This document shows, piece after piece, positions 26,099 to 35,038 of a stretch of DNA of 64,000 nt. The position numbers and the translations under genes were made by a program. Origin of the DNA: Oceanitalea sp047302425 (lineage in GTDB: Bacteria > Actinomycetota > Actinomycetes > Actinomycetales > Actinomycetaceae); the NCBI RefSeq assembly GCF_047302425.1, contig NZ_CP154855.1:3410001-3474000 (forward strand). Reading direction: 5' to 3'. A model generated the notes under the pieces. That model had not been told where the DNA came from. It did no database searches and was given only the letters and a program-made list of their open reading frames with translations. How positions within the stretch are numbered: position 1 is the stretch's first letter; each line of letters starts with the position of its first letter.

Positions 26099-26788
26099 AT
26101 GTTCTTCCGTCCCGAGCCCCGCATGGTCACCGCCGAGCAGGCGCTGCCCGGCCGCCAGGCGCCCGGTTACACCGTCCCCGAGCGCCACGAGGTGCTCAGC
26201 ACCCCGCTGAGCGGGCCGTGGCCCGAGGGCACCGAGGTCCTCTACGTCGCCATGGGCTGTTTCTGGGGCGCCGAGCGGATCTTCTGGAAGCTCGACGGCG
26301 TCGTGACGACGGCGGCCGGGTACATGGGCGGCTTCACGCCCTACCCGACCTACGAGGAGGTGTGCACCGGCCGCACCGGGCACACCGAGGCCGTGCTCGT
26401 CGCCTACGACCCCGCCCGCACCGACCCCGAGCGCCTGCTCAAGGCCTTCTGGGAGAACCACGACCCGACGACGCCCAACCGCCAGGGCAACGACGTCGGC
26501 ACCCAGTACCGCTCGGCGATCTACTGGACGACGCCGCAGCAGGAGCAGGCCGCCGAGCTCACCAAGGAGGCCTTCGGCCGCGTCCTGGCCGACGCCGGCC
26601 ACGGGCCCATCTCCACCGAGATCGCCCCGGCGGGCACCTTCTACCCCGCCGAGGCCTACCACCAGCAGTACCTGCACAAGAACCCCGGCGGCTACTGCAA
26701 CCACGGCCCCAACGGCTACACCTGCCCGGTGGGCCTGGTGCGCCAGGACCAGGTCCCCGCCCAGCAGGACGTCCTGCCCCCGGCCTGA
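26099..26788 (+). CDS. msrA: Peptide methionine (S)-S-oxide reductase
   Basis: A 229-residue MsrA. The catalytic Cys is at residue 54 in AMGCFWGAERIFW, and the family blocks GYMGGFTPYPTYEEVCTGRTGHTEAV and FWENHDPTTPNRQGNDVGTQYRS are intact. The C-terminal GGYCNHGPNGYTCPVG carries the resolving Cys residues recycled by thioredoxin. It repairs oxidised methionine. The ATG at 26099 follows a GGAGG site; the N-terminal 45 residues form an extension typical of the long MsrA type. It is convergent with the FKBP gene. Confidence 0.95.
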   Translation: MFFRPEPRMVTAEQALPGRQAPGYTVPERHEVLSTPLSGPWPEGTEVLYVAMGCFWGAERIFWKLDGVVTTAAGYMGGFTPYPTYEEVCTGRTGHTEAVLVAYDPARTDPERLLKAFWENHDPTTPNRQGNDVGTQYRSAIYWTTPQQEQAAELTKEAFGRVLADAGHGPISTEIAPAGTFYPAEAYHQQYLHKNPGGYCNHGPNGYTCPVGLVRQDQVPAQQDVLPPA

Positions 26789-26803
26789 GCCGCCCCCTCA
26801 CGC

Positions 26804-26841
26804 ACTGTGCGCCCGTCGGAGCATTCCAGCGGGCGCACAGT
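26804..26841. terminator. Hairpin between msrA and the FKBP gene
   Basis: Arms 26804-26815 and 26830-26841 pair perfectly over 12 bases around a 14-base loop. It sits between convergent genes, so it probably serves both. Confidence 0.7.
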
Positions 26842-26868
26842 CGTGGAGAAGGGCGGGAGGGTAGAGCC

Positions 26869-27273
26869 CTACTCGACGCCGACGATGTCGACAACGAAGA
26901 CCAGGGTGTCCTCCCCGCCGATGCCGGCCTGGGGGACGCCGCGGGAGCCGTAGCCGTGCTCCGGCGGGATGGACAGCAGCACCCGCGAGCCGATGGCCTT
27001 GCCGACGAGGCCGTCGTCCCAGCCGCCGATGACCATGCCCATCCCGATGGGGAAGGAGATTGTCGAGCCGCGGGCGTAGGAGCTGTCGAAGACGGCGCCG
27101 TCCCAGATCTGGCCGTGGTAGTTGACGACGATCGTGTCGCCAGCCTCGACCGCCGGCCCGTCACCCGCCTCGAGGACGGCGACCTGCAGGCCGTCGGGGG
27201 CCGGGGTGCCGGGGAAAGTCAGGGTGGGGTCGTCGCCGAAGGAGCCGGACGCGATGGGGAGGTTTGCGCTCAT
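26869..27273 (-). CDS. FKBP-type peptidyl-prolyl isomerase
   Basis: A 134-residue single FKBP domain without signal peptide, so cytoplasmic. The family blocks are AGDTIVVNYHGQIWDGAVFDSS, FPIGMGMVIGGWDDGLVG, GSRVLLSIPPEHGYG and GEDTLVFVVDIVGVE. It speeds cis-trans isomerisation of prolyl bonds. The ATG at 27273 (MSANLP) gives the usual compact length; the frame upstream lacks homology. It follows the MarR gene on the same strand by 11 bases and may share its promoter. Confidence 0.92.
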   Translation of the reverse strand: MSANLPIASGSFGDDPTLTFPGTPAPDGLQVAVLEAGDGPAVEAGDTIVVNYHGQIWDGAVFDSSYARGSTISFPIGMGMVIGGWDDGLVGKAIGSRVLLSIPPEHGYGSRGVPQAGIGGEDTLVFVVDIVGVE

Positions 27274-27284
27274 GGCGCACCAGC

Positions 27285-27812
27285 CTACGGCGCGCCCGGC
27301 GCCTCGCCCGCCGGGGCATCGCGGTGCAGCGGGAAGCACGCCGGCCCCTCACCCCGGGCCACCCGCTGCTCGACGGCCGCCCACATGGCCGCCAGGCCGC
27401 GGGCGAGGGCGCGCAGGTCCTCCGCCTCCATCGTCTCGAGGATCTCCATGCCCAGGCGCCACCCGGCGCGGTCGTGCTCCGCGATGAAGGCCTCCCCCTC
27501 CGGGCTCAGCGCGGTGAGCCGCACCCGCCGGTCGCTCGGGTCCTCGCGGCGCTCGACCATCCCGCGCTCGACGAGCCGGTCGACGATCCCCGAGACGGTC
27601 GGCATCGAGACCTCGAGGTGCCGGGCGAGGTCGTGGCCGCCCAGCGGCCCGTGGGTGGCGAGCAGGGCGACGAGCTTGAGCTGCTGCATGGTCAGCGTCG
27701 AGCCGAGGATGGGACCGAGCTGCTCGTGGACGAAGAACTTGGCGACCATCTCACCGGTCGCCGTCACCTCGTCGATGAGGCGATGATGCTCGCTCGGGTG
27801 CTGGTCGCTCAC
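27285..27812 (-). CDS. MarR-family transcriptional regulator
   Basis: A 175-residue winged-helix protein. The MarR core is visible as LTMQQLKLVALLATHGPLGG, HDLARHLEVSMPTVSGIVDRLVERG (recognition helix) and EDPSDRRVRLTALSPEGEAF (wing). It starts at a GTG. It is divergent from the RND pump gene, with a 15-bp palindrome between them. The usual circuit for this arrangement is a MarR repressor that controls itself and the pump and is released by a toxic ligand; that is inference. Confidence 0.9.
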   Translation of the reverse strand: MSDQHPSEHHRLIDEVTATGEMVAKFFVHEQLGPILGSTLTMQQLKLVALLATHGPLGGHDLARHLEVSMPTVSGIVDRLVERGMVERREDPSDRRVRLTALSPEGEAFIAEHDRAGWRLGMEILETMEAEDLRALARGLAAMWAAVEQRVARGEGPACFPLHRDAPAGEAPGAP

Positions 27813-27833
27813 GTGTTACCTTACTTCGGGTTT

Positions 27834-27848
27834 GCCTAACAATTAGGC
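27834..27848. promoter_or_regulatory. Likely MarR operator between marR and the RND pump gene
   Basis: GCCTAA-CAA-TTAGGC is a perfect 6-3-6 inverted repeat in an AT-richer stretch, 22 bases from the marR start and 41 bases from the pump start. Position and shape fit a MarR dimer site. Confidence 0.65.
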
Positions 27849-27888
27849 CTGCCCGCCACTTTACTCCACATCGTCAGACGGAGACCTC

Positions 27889-30800
27889 GTGTCGTCACTC
27901 GCCCGGTTCAGCCTGGCCAACCGTGCCCTCGTCGCCCTCGCCACCGTTCTCGCCGTCCTTGGCGGCCTGTGGGCGACGACGACGCTCAAGCAGGAGCTCA
28001 TCCCCCCGCTGGACCTGCCGATCGTCGGCGCGGTGACGACCTACCCCGGCGCCTCGCCCGAGGTCGTCGAGCAGCAGGTGACCGACGTCGTCGAGCAGGC
28101 CGCCGGCGTCGTCGCGGGCCTCGAGGGCACGACCTCGACGTCGAGCGCCGGCTCCTCCGTCGTCCTCCTCGAGCTCGCCTACGGCACGGACGTCACCAAC
28201 GCCCAGCAGGAGCTCCAGGCCGCCGTCACGCGCCTGGACCCCGTGCTGCCCGAGTCGGCCGACACCCAGGTCATCAGCGGCGGCGTCGACGACCTGCCCG
28301 TCATCCAGCTCTCGGCCGCGACGAGCGGCGACCAGGAGCAGGCCGCCGAGGTGCTGCGCACCGTCGTCGTCCCCGAGCTCGAGCGCCTCGAGGGCGTGCG
28401 GGACGTCCAGCTCAGCGGCGTCCAGGACCGCCTCGTCCGCATCGACGTCGACCTCGCCGCCGCGGCCGCCGCCGGCGTTGACCCCAGCGCCATCGCCGAG
28501 ACGCTCCAGGCGAACGGCGCCGTCGTCCCCGGCGGCACCGTCACCGAGGGCGACCGCACGCTGTCCGTCGAGACCGGCGCCCGGCTGACCTCGGCCGAGG
28601 ACATTGCGGCGCTGCCGATCGCCACGGAGGCCGGCCCCGTCCGCATCGACGCCGTCGCCTCCGTGAGCGACGAGCGCACCGAGCCGACGTCCTTCAACCG
28701 CACCGACGGCGACCCGAGCTTCGGCCTGGCCGTGACCAAGACCCCGGACGGCAACACCGTCGAGGTGTCCCAGGAGGTCCAGGACCTGCTCGGTGACTTC
28801 GAGGCCGCCCTCGGCGACGGCGCGCAGATCACGGTCGTCTTCGACCAGGCGCCCTTCATCCAGGACTCGATCAAGGACCTCGCGACGGAGGGCCTGCTGG
28901 GTCTCGTCTTCGCCGTCGTCATCATCCTGCTCTTCCTGCGCAAGTGGCGGCCCACGGGCGTGACCGCCCTGTCGATCCCGCTGTCGCTCGTCGTCGCGCT
29001 CATCGGGCTGCGGACGGTCGGCTACACCCTCAACCTCTTCACGCTGGCCGCCCTCACCGTCTCGGTCGGCCGCGTCGTCGACGACTCCATCGTCGTCATC
29101 GAGAACATCAACCGGCACCTGTCCTACGGCAAGCCGCGCCGCCGGGCGATCCTCGACGCCGTGAGCGAGGTCGCCGGCGCCATCACCTCCGCGACGATCG
29201 CGACGGCGGCGGTCTTCGTCCCGATCGGTCTGGTCGGCGGCATGGTCGGTGAGCTCTTCCGTCCCTTCGCCTTCACCGCGGCGCTCGCGCTGCTCGCCTC
29301 GCTCTTCGTCGCGCTGACGATCGTGCCGGTGCTCGCGTACTGGTTCGTCCGCGGCCCCAAGCCCGGGGAGGACGTCGAGGCCCTGCGGGCCGCCGCCGAG
29401 GAGAAGGAGCGCTCCGGCGCCCTCCAGCGCGCCTACGTCGGCACCCTGCGCGGCGCCCTCGCCCGCCCCTGGGTCGCGGTGCTCGTCGCCGTCGCCATCC
29501 TCGGCGGCACGGTGGGCCTGGCCACGCAGCTGGAGACGGAGTTCATCGGCGACACCGGCCAGAACACCCTGTCTGTCACCCAGGAGCTGCCCCCAGGCAC
29601 CTCGCTCCAGGCGGCCGACGCCGCCGCGCAGGAGGTCGAGGACGTCGTCTCCGAGATCGACGCCGTCGACACCTACCAGGTGACCGGCGGGTCCGGCGAC
29701 TCCGCCATGGCCTTCTTCGGGGCGGGCGGGGAGACGACCTTCTCCATCACCCTCGACCTCGACGCCGACGCGGTGGCCGCCGAGGAGGAGCTGCGCTCCC
29801 GCCTCGAGGAGCTCGACACGCTCGGTGAGCTCACCGTCGCCACCGGCATGGCCGGCTTCTCCGGGAGCCTCGAGGTCGTCGTCAGCGGCGCCGACGGCGA
29901 GGACGTCGAGTCCGCCGCCGCGGACGTGCTCTCCGCCGTCGAGGGCATCGAGGGGACGACCGACGTCACCTCCAACCTCGCCGCCGAGCTGCCCACGCTG
30001 CTCGTCGAGGTCGACCGCGAGGCCGCCGCCGCGCTCGGGCTGAGCGAGGCCGCCGTCGGACAGACCGTCTCGACCGCCCTCCAGGGCAGCACGGTCGCCT
30101 CGATCAACACCGAGTACGGGCGCAGCGACGTCGTCATGGACGTCGGGGAGACGCCGGGCACCCGCGAGGAGATCGCGGCCCTGCCCCTGCCGACCCCGGT
30201 CGGCCCGGTGCCGCTGTCCCAGGTGGCCGAGGTCCGCGAGGTCGAGCAGCCGGTCTCCATCACCCGCGCCGACGGGCTGCGCAGCGCGACGATCAGTGCG
30301 ACGTCCACCGCCTCGGACCTCGGCAGCGTGACGAGTGAGCTCCAGGCCGCCCTCGACGACCTCGAGCTGCCCGACGGCGTGGTCGCCGAGGTGGCCGGTG
30401 TCAGCGCCGAGCAGGAGGAGGCCTTCGCCAACCTCGGGCTCGCCCTGGCGCTGTCGATCGCCATCGTCTACCTCGTCATGGTGGCGACCTTCAACTCCCT
30501 CGTGCAGCCGCTCATCCTCCTCGTGTCGGTGCCCTTCGCGGCCACCGGCGCGGTCGGGATGCTCGTCGCGACCGGCAGCCAGCTGGACGTGCCGGGCCTC
30601 ATCGGCGCGCTCATGCTCGTCGGCGTCGTCGTCACCAACGCGATCGTCCTCATCGACCTCATCAACCAGTACCGCAAGCAGGGCATGGGCCTGCACGAGG
30701 GCATCGTCGAGGGCGGCCGCCACCGGCTGGCGCCGATCCTCATGACGGCGGCGGCGACGATCGCCGCGCTCACCCCGATGGCGATCGGCGTGACCGGCGG

Positions 30801-30978
30801 CAGCGCCTTCATCTCCCAGCCGCTCGCGCTCGTCGTCATCGGTGGTCTCATCACCTCGACCCTGCTCACCCTGCTGCTCGTGCCGGTGCTCTACCTCCTG
30901 GTCGAGCGCCGCCTGGAGAAGCAGCGGGCGCGGCGGGCGGAGAAGCAGCCCGACCTCGTCGAGGCTGCGGCCGACTGA
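27889..30978 (+). CDS. AcrB-like RND efflux transporter
   Basis: A 1029-residue RND pump of the HAE1/SwrC type. The N-terminal helix (RALVALATVLAVLGGLWATTTL) is followed by two large extracytoplasmic porter regions and 12 expected membrane helices. The proton-relay region is visible as VGRVVDDSIVVIENINRHLSYG in the fourth helix. The protein duplicates its layout after residue about 530, as usual. No membrane-fusion or TolC partner is encoded nearby, as with Gram-positive SwrC-like pumps, which act alone. The GTG at 27889 follows a GGAGA site. It is divergent from the MarR gene and probably repressed by it. Confidence 0.92.
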   Translation: MSSLARFSLANRALVALATVLAVLGGLWATTTLKQELIPPLDLPIVGAVTTYPGASPEVVEQQVTDVVEQAAGVVAGLEGTTSTSSAGSSVVLLELAYGTDVTNAQQELQAAVTRLDPVLPESADTQVISGGVDDLPVIQLSAATSGDQEQAAEVLRTVVVPELERLEGVRDVQLSGVQDRLVRIDVDLAAAAAAGVDPSAIAETLQANGAVVPGGTVTEGDRTLSVETGARLTSAEDIAALPIATEAGPVRIDAVASVSDERTEPTSFNRTDGDPSFGLAVTKTPDGNTVEVSQEVQDLLGDFEAALGDGAQITVVFDQAPFIQDSIKDLATEGLLGLVFAVVIILLFLRKWRPTGVTALSIPLSLVVALIGLRTVGYTLNLFTLAALTVSVGRVVDDSIVVIENINRHLSYGKPRRRAILDAVSEVAGAITSATIATAAVFVPIGLVGGMVGELFRPFAFTAALALLASLFVALTIVPVLAYWFVRGPKPGEDVEALRAAAEEKERSGALQRAYVGTLRGALARPWVAVLVAVAILGGTVGLATQLETEFIGDTGQNTLSVTQELPPGTSLQAADAAAQEVEDVVSEIDAVDTYQVTGGSGDSAMAFFGAGGETTFSITLDLDADAVAAEEELRSRLEELDTLGELTVATGMAGFSGSLEVVVSGADGEDVESAAADVLSAVEGIEGTTDVTSNLAAELPTLLVEVDREAAAALGLSEAAVGQTVSTALQGSTVASINTEYGRSDVVMDVGETPGTREEIAALPLPTPVGPVPLSQVAEVREVEQPVSITRADGLRSATISATSTASDLGSVTSELQAALDDLELPDGVVAEVAGVSAEQEEAFANLGLALALSIAIVYLVMVATFNSLVQPLILLVSVPFAATGAVGMLVATGSQLDVPGLIGALMLVGVVVTNAIVLIDLINQYRKQGMGLHEGIVEGGRHRLAPILMTAAATIAALTPMAIGVTGGSAFISQPLALVVIGGLITSTLLTLLLVPVLYLLVERRLEKQRARRAEKQPDLVEAAAD

Positions 30979-30988
30979 CGGACGCGAC

Positions 30989-31024
30989 AAGGGCCGGGCA
31001 CCGTGCGGTGCCCGGCCCTTTGCC
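30989..31024. terminator. 15-bp perfect hairpin after the RND gene
   Basis: Arms 30989-31003 and 31006-31020 pair perfectly, followed by TTTG on the plus strand. It lies between convergent genes, and AA pairs with TT at the base of the stem, so it can work in both directions. Confidence 0.85.
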
Positions 31025-31030
31025 GTTGCC

Positions 31031-32002
31031 TCAGGACAGGCGCTCGGCGAGCCAGCCGAGCTGGCGCTCGCGCTGGAACTCGGTGCCGCCCTCGTGCTCG
31101 TTGAAGGGGTAGACCTCGATGTCGACCTCCCCGCCCCACCGGTTCGCCGCCGCGTACACGGTCGACGGCGGGCAGATCGGGTCCATGAGCGCCACCGAGT
31201 ACAGACCCGGCGCCTGGGCCCGCTTGGCGTGGTTGACGCCGTCGATGTAGGACAGCGTCCGGAAGGCGTCCTCGACGCGGTGCCGGTGCGCCGACAGGTA
31301 GGTGCGGACCTCGGCGAAGGGCCCGGCGGGCGCCGTCTCGACGCCGCGGCGGATGTGGGACAGCCACGGCACGTCCGGCATCGCGGCGGCGACGTCGATG
31401 AGGCCGGCGACGGCGGTGGTGATCGCGCCGCCCTGGCTCACCCCGGTGACGGCGACCCGCGCCGGGTCGACGCCGGGCAGCGCGCGGGCAGCCTCGACGG
31501 CGCGCACGCCGTCGGTGATGAGGCGCCGGTAGTAGTGGTCGTGCGGGTCCTCGATGCCCCGCGTGAGGGTGCCGGGGGCGGCGACGCCGGCGCCGGCCGG
31601 GTCGGGGGTGGCACCGAAGCCGTTCGTCGGCGCGGTCCCCTGCCCGCGGGTGTCCATGACGACGTAGGCGTAGCCGGCGGCGGCCCAGGTGAGGCGGCTG
31701 TGCGCGAGGCCGCGCCCGCCGCCGTAGCCGAGGTACTCGACGACGGCGGGCAGCTGCTCGTCGCCCCGGCCGGCGGGGCGCAGGTACCAGGCCTTGATCC
31801 GGTGGCCGCCGAAACCGGAGAAGGTGAGGTCGTAGGCCTCGATCACGGAGAGGTGGGCGTCCACCGGCTCGAGCTCGACGGCGAGGTCGTGGGAGCGGGT
31901 CTCGGCCAGCGTGCGGGCCCAGAAGTCGTCGAAGTCGGCCGGTTCGGCGACCTCCGGACGGTAGTCGTGCAGGGCAGCGGCATCGATGTCGAAGAGGGGC
32001 AC
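31031..32002 (-). CDS. Acetyl xylan esterase / cephalosporin-C deacetylase family
   Basis: A 323-residue alpha/beta hydrolase of the AXE1 family (carbohydrate esterase 7). The nucleophile Ser lies in VTGVSQGGAIT, the catalytic Asp in ALMDPICPPSTVYAA and the His in FNEHEGGTEFQ. The oxyanion region EYLGYGGGRG and the MDTRGQG motif are present. There is no signal peptide, so it is cytoplasmic, like other CE7 enzymes that remove acetyl groups from imported xylo-oligosaccharides. The GTG start has only a weak ribosome-binding site. Confidence 0.9.
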   Translation of the reverse strand: MPLFDIDAAALHDYRPEVAEPADFDDFWARTLAETRSHDLAVELEPVDAHLSVIEAYDLTFSGFGGHRIKAWYLRPAGRGDEQLPAVVEYLGYGGGRGLAHSRLTWAAAGYAYVVMDTRGQGTAPTNGFGATPDPAGAGVAAPGTLTRGIEDPHDHYYRRLITDGVRAVEAARALPGVDPARVAVTGVSQGGAITTAVAGLIDVAAAMPDVPWLSHIRRGVETAPAGPFAEVRTYLSAHRHRVEDAFRTLSYIDGVNHAKRAQAPGLYSVALMDPICPPSTVYAAANRWGGEVDIEVYPFNEHEGGTEFQRERQLGWLAERLS

Positions 32003-32036
32003 GGCCGGAAGCCTAGCGCCGTCCGCACCCCTCGAA

Positions 32037-32078
32037 CGCCGAGAGCCGGACTCCTCGGGAGGAGTCCGGCTCTCGGCG
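32037..32078 (-). terminator. 20-bp perfect hairpin between the BI-1 and esterase genes
   Basis: Arms 32037-32056 and 32059-32078 pair perfectly over 20 bases. Both flanking genes read on the minus strand, so it most likely ends the BI-1 transcript before the esterase gene. Confidence 0.75.
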
Positions 32079-32099
32079 TGACCGGGGTGGGGTGAGGGC

Positions 32100-32975
32100 C
32101 TACTCGCCGCCGCGGAAGATCGCGAGCAGGCGGAGGAACTCGAGGTAGAGCCACACGAGGGTGACGAGCAGACCGAAGGCGGCCGACCACGCGAAGCGCG
32201 CCGGGATGCCGCCCTCGACGCCCCGCTTGATGGCGTCGAAGTCCATGATGAGGCAGAAGGCGGCCAGGCCGACGGCGAAGATGCCGACGATGATGCCGAG
32301 CGGGATGCCCATGACCTCGACGCCCGAGCGCAGGCCGAAGGCGGAGTCGCCGGAGCCGAAGAGCATGATGCCGAGGTTGACGAGCGAGAACAGCGCGTAG
32401 CCGACGAGCGCGATGAGCACGAAGCGGGTCATCTTCGGCGTCACGCGGACCGCGCCGCTCGAGAAGAGCAGGAGCGTGGCGACGAAGGTGGCGCCGGTGG
32501 CAAGCACCGCCTGGAGCACGATGCCCGGGAAGATGGACTCGAAGACCATCGAGATGCCACCGAGGAACAGGCCCTCGGCCGCGGCGTAGACGGCGATGAG
32601 CGCCGGGCTGGGCTCCCGCTTGAAGGCGTTGACCAGTCCCAGGACGAAGCCGACGGCGAGGCCGCCGTAGGTGGCGAGCGGGTTGCCGCCGAGGACGAAC
32701 CAGTTGAGCGCGGCCATCGCGACGACGAGCGCGAGGAGGCCGCCGGTCTTGATGATGACGTCGTCGTAGGTCATCCGGCCGGTCTGCGCGGGGCCCGCGG
32801 CCGGCTGCTGGTAGGCGTTCTCCAGGTGCTGCACCTGGTAGGGGTCCGCCACCGGAGGCTGCTGGTAGGTGGTGCCGCCCTGCGGCGTGTGACCCGGGTG
32901 GGCGGGGTAGCCGTTCGGGGTCGTCGCCCGGCGCTCGCCGAAGTACGGGCTGTTCTCGAAGACTGGATTGCTCAC
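32100..32975 (-). CDS. BAX inhibitor-1/YccA family membrane protein
   Basis: A 291-residue protein. A polar, Pro/Gln-rich cytoplasmic N-terminus of about 70 residues precedes seven hydrophobic helices. The last helix region ends IMDFDAIKRGVEGG and WLYLEFLRLLAIF, a pattern characteristic of the actinobacterial BI-1-like family. Bacterial members are proposed to be pH-sensitive calcium leak channels. The GTG at 32975 has a clear AGGAGG site. The gene stands alone and is followed by a strong terminator. Confidence 0.9.
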   Translation of the reverse strand: MSNPVFENSPYFGERRATTPNGYPAHPGHTPQGGTTYQQPPVADPYQVQHLENAYQQPAAGPAQTGRMTYDDVIIKTGGLLALVVAMAALNWFVLGGNPLATYGGLAVGFVLGLVNAFKREPSPALIAVYAAAEGLFLGGISMVFESIFPGIVLQAVLATGATFVATLLLFSSGAVRVTPKMTRFVLIALVGYALFSLVNLGIMLFGSGDSAFGLRSGVEVMGIPLGIIVGIFAVGLAAFCLIMDFDAIKRGVEGGIPARFAWSAAFGLLVTLVWLYLEFLRLLAIFRGGE

Positions 32976-33220
32976 TCAGTGCCTCCTGGTCGTGGCGCGG
33001 CGGGAGCCGACGCCATGGTCTCGTCCGCGGACCATCCTATGCGGGCGGTGGGACGCTGCTCTGGGAACGTCCGCCGCGGCGTCCGTGTTCCCCCACCCGC
33101 CCTCCGGAGGGTGGCCCCTCCCCCACGAGCGGGAGGCCGGGGCGGGCAGATCTCCCCGGCGAGGTCGTCGCCAGCGGGCCCCGCGGCCCTCTACGGTGGA
33201 GGTCGGACAAGGAGGTACGC

Positions 33221-34168
33221 ATGATCGAGGCCCACGAGCTCACCAAGCGCTACGGGGACAAGACGGCGGTCGACCGGGTGAGCTTCACCGTGCGCCCGGG
33301 CACCGTCACCGGTTTCCTCGGCCCCAACGGGGCGGGGAAGTCGACGACGATGCGCATGGTCGTCGGGCTCGACCGGCCGACGTCGGGGACGGTCACCGTC
33401 AACGGCCGGCCCTACGCCCAGCACCGCGCCCCGCTGAGCGAGGTGGGGGTGCTGCTCGACGCCAAGGCGGTCCACACCGGCCGCTCGGCCTACCAGCACC
33501 TGCGCGCCCTGGCCGCCACGCACGGCATCCCCACCGCCCGCGTGCGGGAGGTCATCGAGATGACCGGCCTGCAGGCGGTGGCCCGCAAGCGGGTGGGCGG
33601 CTTCTCCCTGGGCATGGGGCAGCGGCTGGGCATCGCCGCCGCCATGCTCGGCGACCCCCGCACCCTCATCCTCGACGAGCCGGTCAACGGCCTGGACCCC
33701 GAGGGCGTCAAGTGGGTGCGCACGATGGTGCGCCACCTCGCCGGCGAGGGCCGCACGGTCTTCCTCTCCTCCCACCTCATGAGCGAGATGGCACAGACGG
33801 CCGACCAGCTCCTCGTCATCGGGCGCGGCCGGATCATCGCCTCCGGCCCGGTGCAGGAGCTCATCGACGCGACGCGTGGGGTCACCGTCCGCGTCCGCTC
33901 CCCCAGGGCGACCGAGCTGAGCGAGATCCTCACCCGGGCCGGCGCGAGCCTGCGCGCCGCCGAGCCGGGGCTCATGGAGGTCACCGGCCGCAGCGCGGAG
34001 GAGATCGGCGACCTCGCCGCGGCCTCCGGCATCCCGCTGCACGAGCTGACGCCGGTCCGCGCCTCGCTGGAGGACGCCTACATGACCCTCACCCAGGACG
34101 AGGTCGAGTACCGGTCCGAGGCCCAGCACGGTGCCACCACCACTCGCTCCCAAGGAGCCACCCGATGA
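33221..34168 (+). CDS. ABC exporter ATPase
   Basis: A 315-residue ABC ATPase of the drug or antibiotic exporter class. It has a Walker A (LGPNGAGKSTTMRM, about residue 35), a signature (FSLGMGQRLGIAAA, Gly-Met variant of LSGGQ) and a Walker B (LILDEPVNGLDPEG). The C-terminal extension of about 90 residues is typical of exporters of this type. The ATG at 33221 is preceded by GGAGGT. Its stop overlaps the ATG of the permease gene, so the two form one transport unit. Confidence 0.93.
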   Translation: MIEAHELTKRYGDKTAVDRVSFTVRPGTVTGFLGPNGAGKSTTMRMVVGLDRPTSGTVTVNGRPYAQHRAPLSEVGVLLDAKAVHTGRSAYQHLRALAATHGIPTARVREVIEMTGLQAVARKRVGGFSLGMGQRLGIAAAMLGDPRTLILDEPVNGLDPEGVKWVRTMVRHLAGEGRTVFLSSHLMSEMAQTADQLLVIGRGRIIASGPVQELIDATRGVTVRVRSPRATELSEILTRAGASLRAAEPGLMEVTGRSAEEIGDLAAASGIPLHELTPVRASLEDAYMTLTQDEVEYRSEAQHGATTTRSQGATR

Positions 34169-35019
34169 GCGCGACCACCACCACCACGCCCACCGTCGCC
34201 GTCCGCCCGGTCGGGCCCGGCCGCGTCCTTCGCTCGGAGTGGATCAAGCTCTGGTCGCTGCGCTCGACCTACTGGACCATCGCGCTCACGCTGCTCGCGA
34301 TGGTCATGCTCGCGGTGCTCATGGCCTTCGCCGCCGGTGCCGTGGCCTCGGAGGGCTTCAGCCCCGACGAGGTCGGGCTGGACGGCCTCGCGGTGCTCGG
34401 CACGGCCTACGGGATGGCCCAGCTCGTCATCGCCGTCCTCGGCGTCCTCGTCGTCACCGGCGAGTACTCCACCGGCATGATCCGCTCCTCGCTCACCGCC
34501 GTCCCCGCCCGGGTGCCGGTCCTCGCGGCCAAGGCGGTCCTCGTCGCGGTCGTGTCCTTCGTCGTCGGCGTCCTCGGGGTGGCGCTGGCCTACGTCGTCA
34601 CGATGCCGATGCTCGCAGACGCCGGCGGGGCCGCGGACCTCGGCGACCCCGACACCCTGCGGATGTTCTGGGGCACCGGGCTCTACCTCGCCGCCGTCGG
34701 GCTCTTCGGCCTGGCCATCGGGACGCTGCTGCGCCACTCGGCGGGGGCGATCGCCGTCGTCGTCGGTGTCCTGCTCATCCTGCCGACGGTCCTCCAGGTC
34801 GCGATGAACGGCCTGGACTGGCTCCGCGACATCTACCCCTACCTGCCGACGACGGCGGGCGAGCGGATCATCACCGCCGGCGGGCCGGACGCGACCATGA
34901 GCGGGATGCCGGGCATGCCCGAGCTCCTCGACCCGTGGGTGGGCTACGGCGTCTTCATGGCCTACGTCGTCGTCGCCCTGCTGGCCGCCGCGGTGCTCCT
35001 GCGTCGTCGGGACGCCTGA
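34165..35019 (+). CDS. ABC exporter permease
   Basis: A 284-residue ABC-2-type permease. It begins with a Thr-rich tail, then the typical RVLRSEWIKLWSLRSTYWTIAL entry to the first helix. Six hydrophobic segments follow, with the TGEYSTGMIRSSLTAVPARV loop that is a hallmark of this actinobacterial group. It ends in RRRDA. It works with the ATPase encoded 4 bases upstream by overlap. The substrate is unknown; relatives export antibiotics or lipids. Confidence 0.9.
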   Translation: MSATTTTTPTVAVRPVGPGRVLRSEWIKLWSLRSTYWTIALTLLAMVMLAVLMAFAAGAVASEGFSPDEVGLDGLAVLGTAYGMAQLVIAVLGVLVVTGEYSTGMIRSSLTAVPARVPVLAAKAVLVAVVSFVVGVLGVALAYVVTMPMLADAGGAADLGDPDTLRMFWGTGLYLAAVGLFGLAIGTLLRHSAGAIAVVVGVLLILPTVLQVAMNGLDWLRDIYPYLPTTAGERIITAGGPDATMSGMPGMPELLDPWVGYGVFMAYVVVALLAAAVLLRRRDA

Positions 35020-35038
35020 GGCACCGCGGCCGGCCCCG

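Noticed and set aside
27895..30990. A 1031-codon open frame antisense to the RND pump
   Set aside because: It mirrors the pump gene codon by codon, has a composition of Arg/Asp/Gly repeats without hydrophobic segments or motifs, and arises from the high G+C third positions of the real gene.
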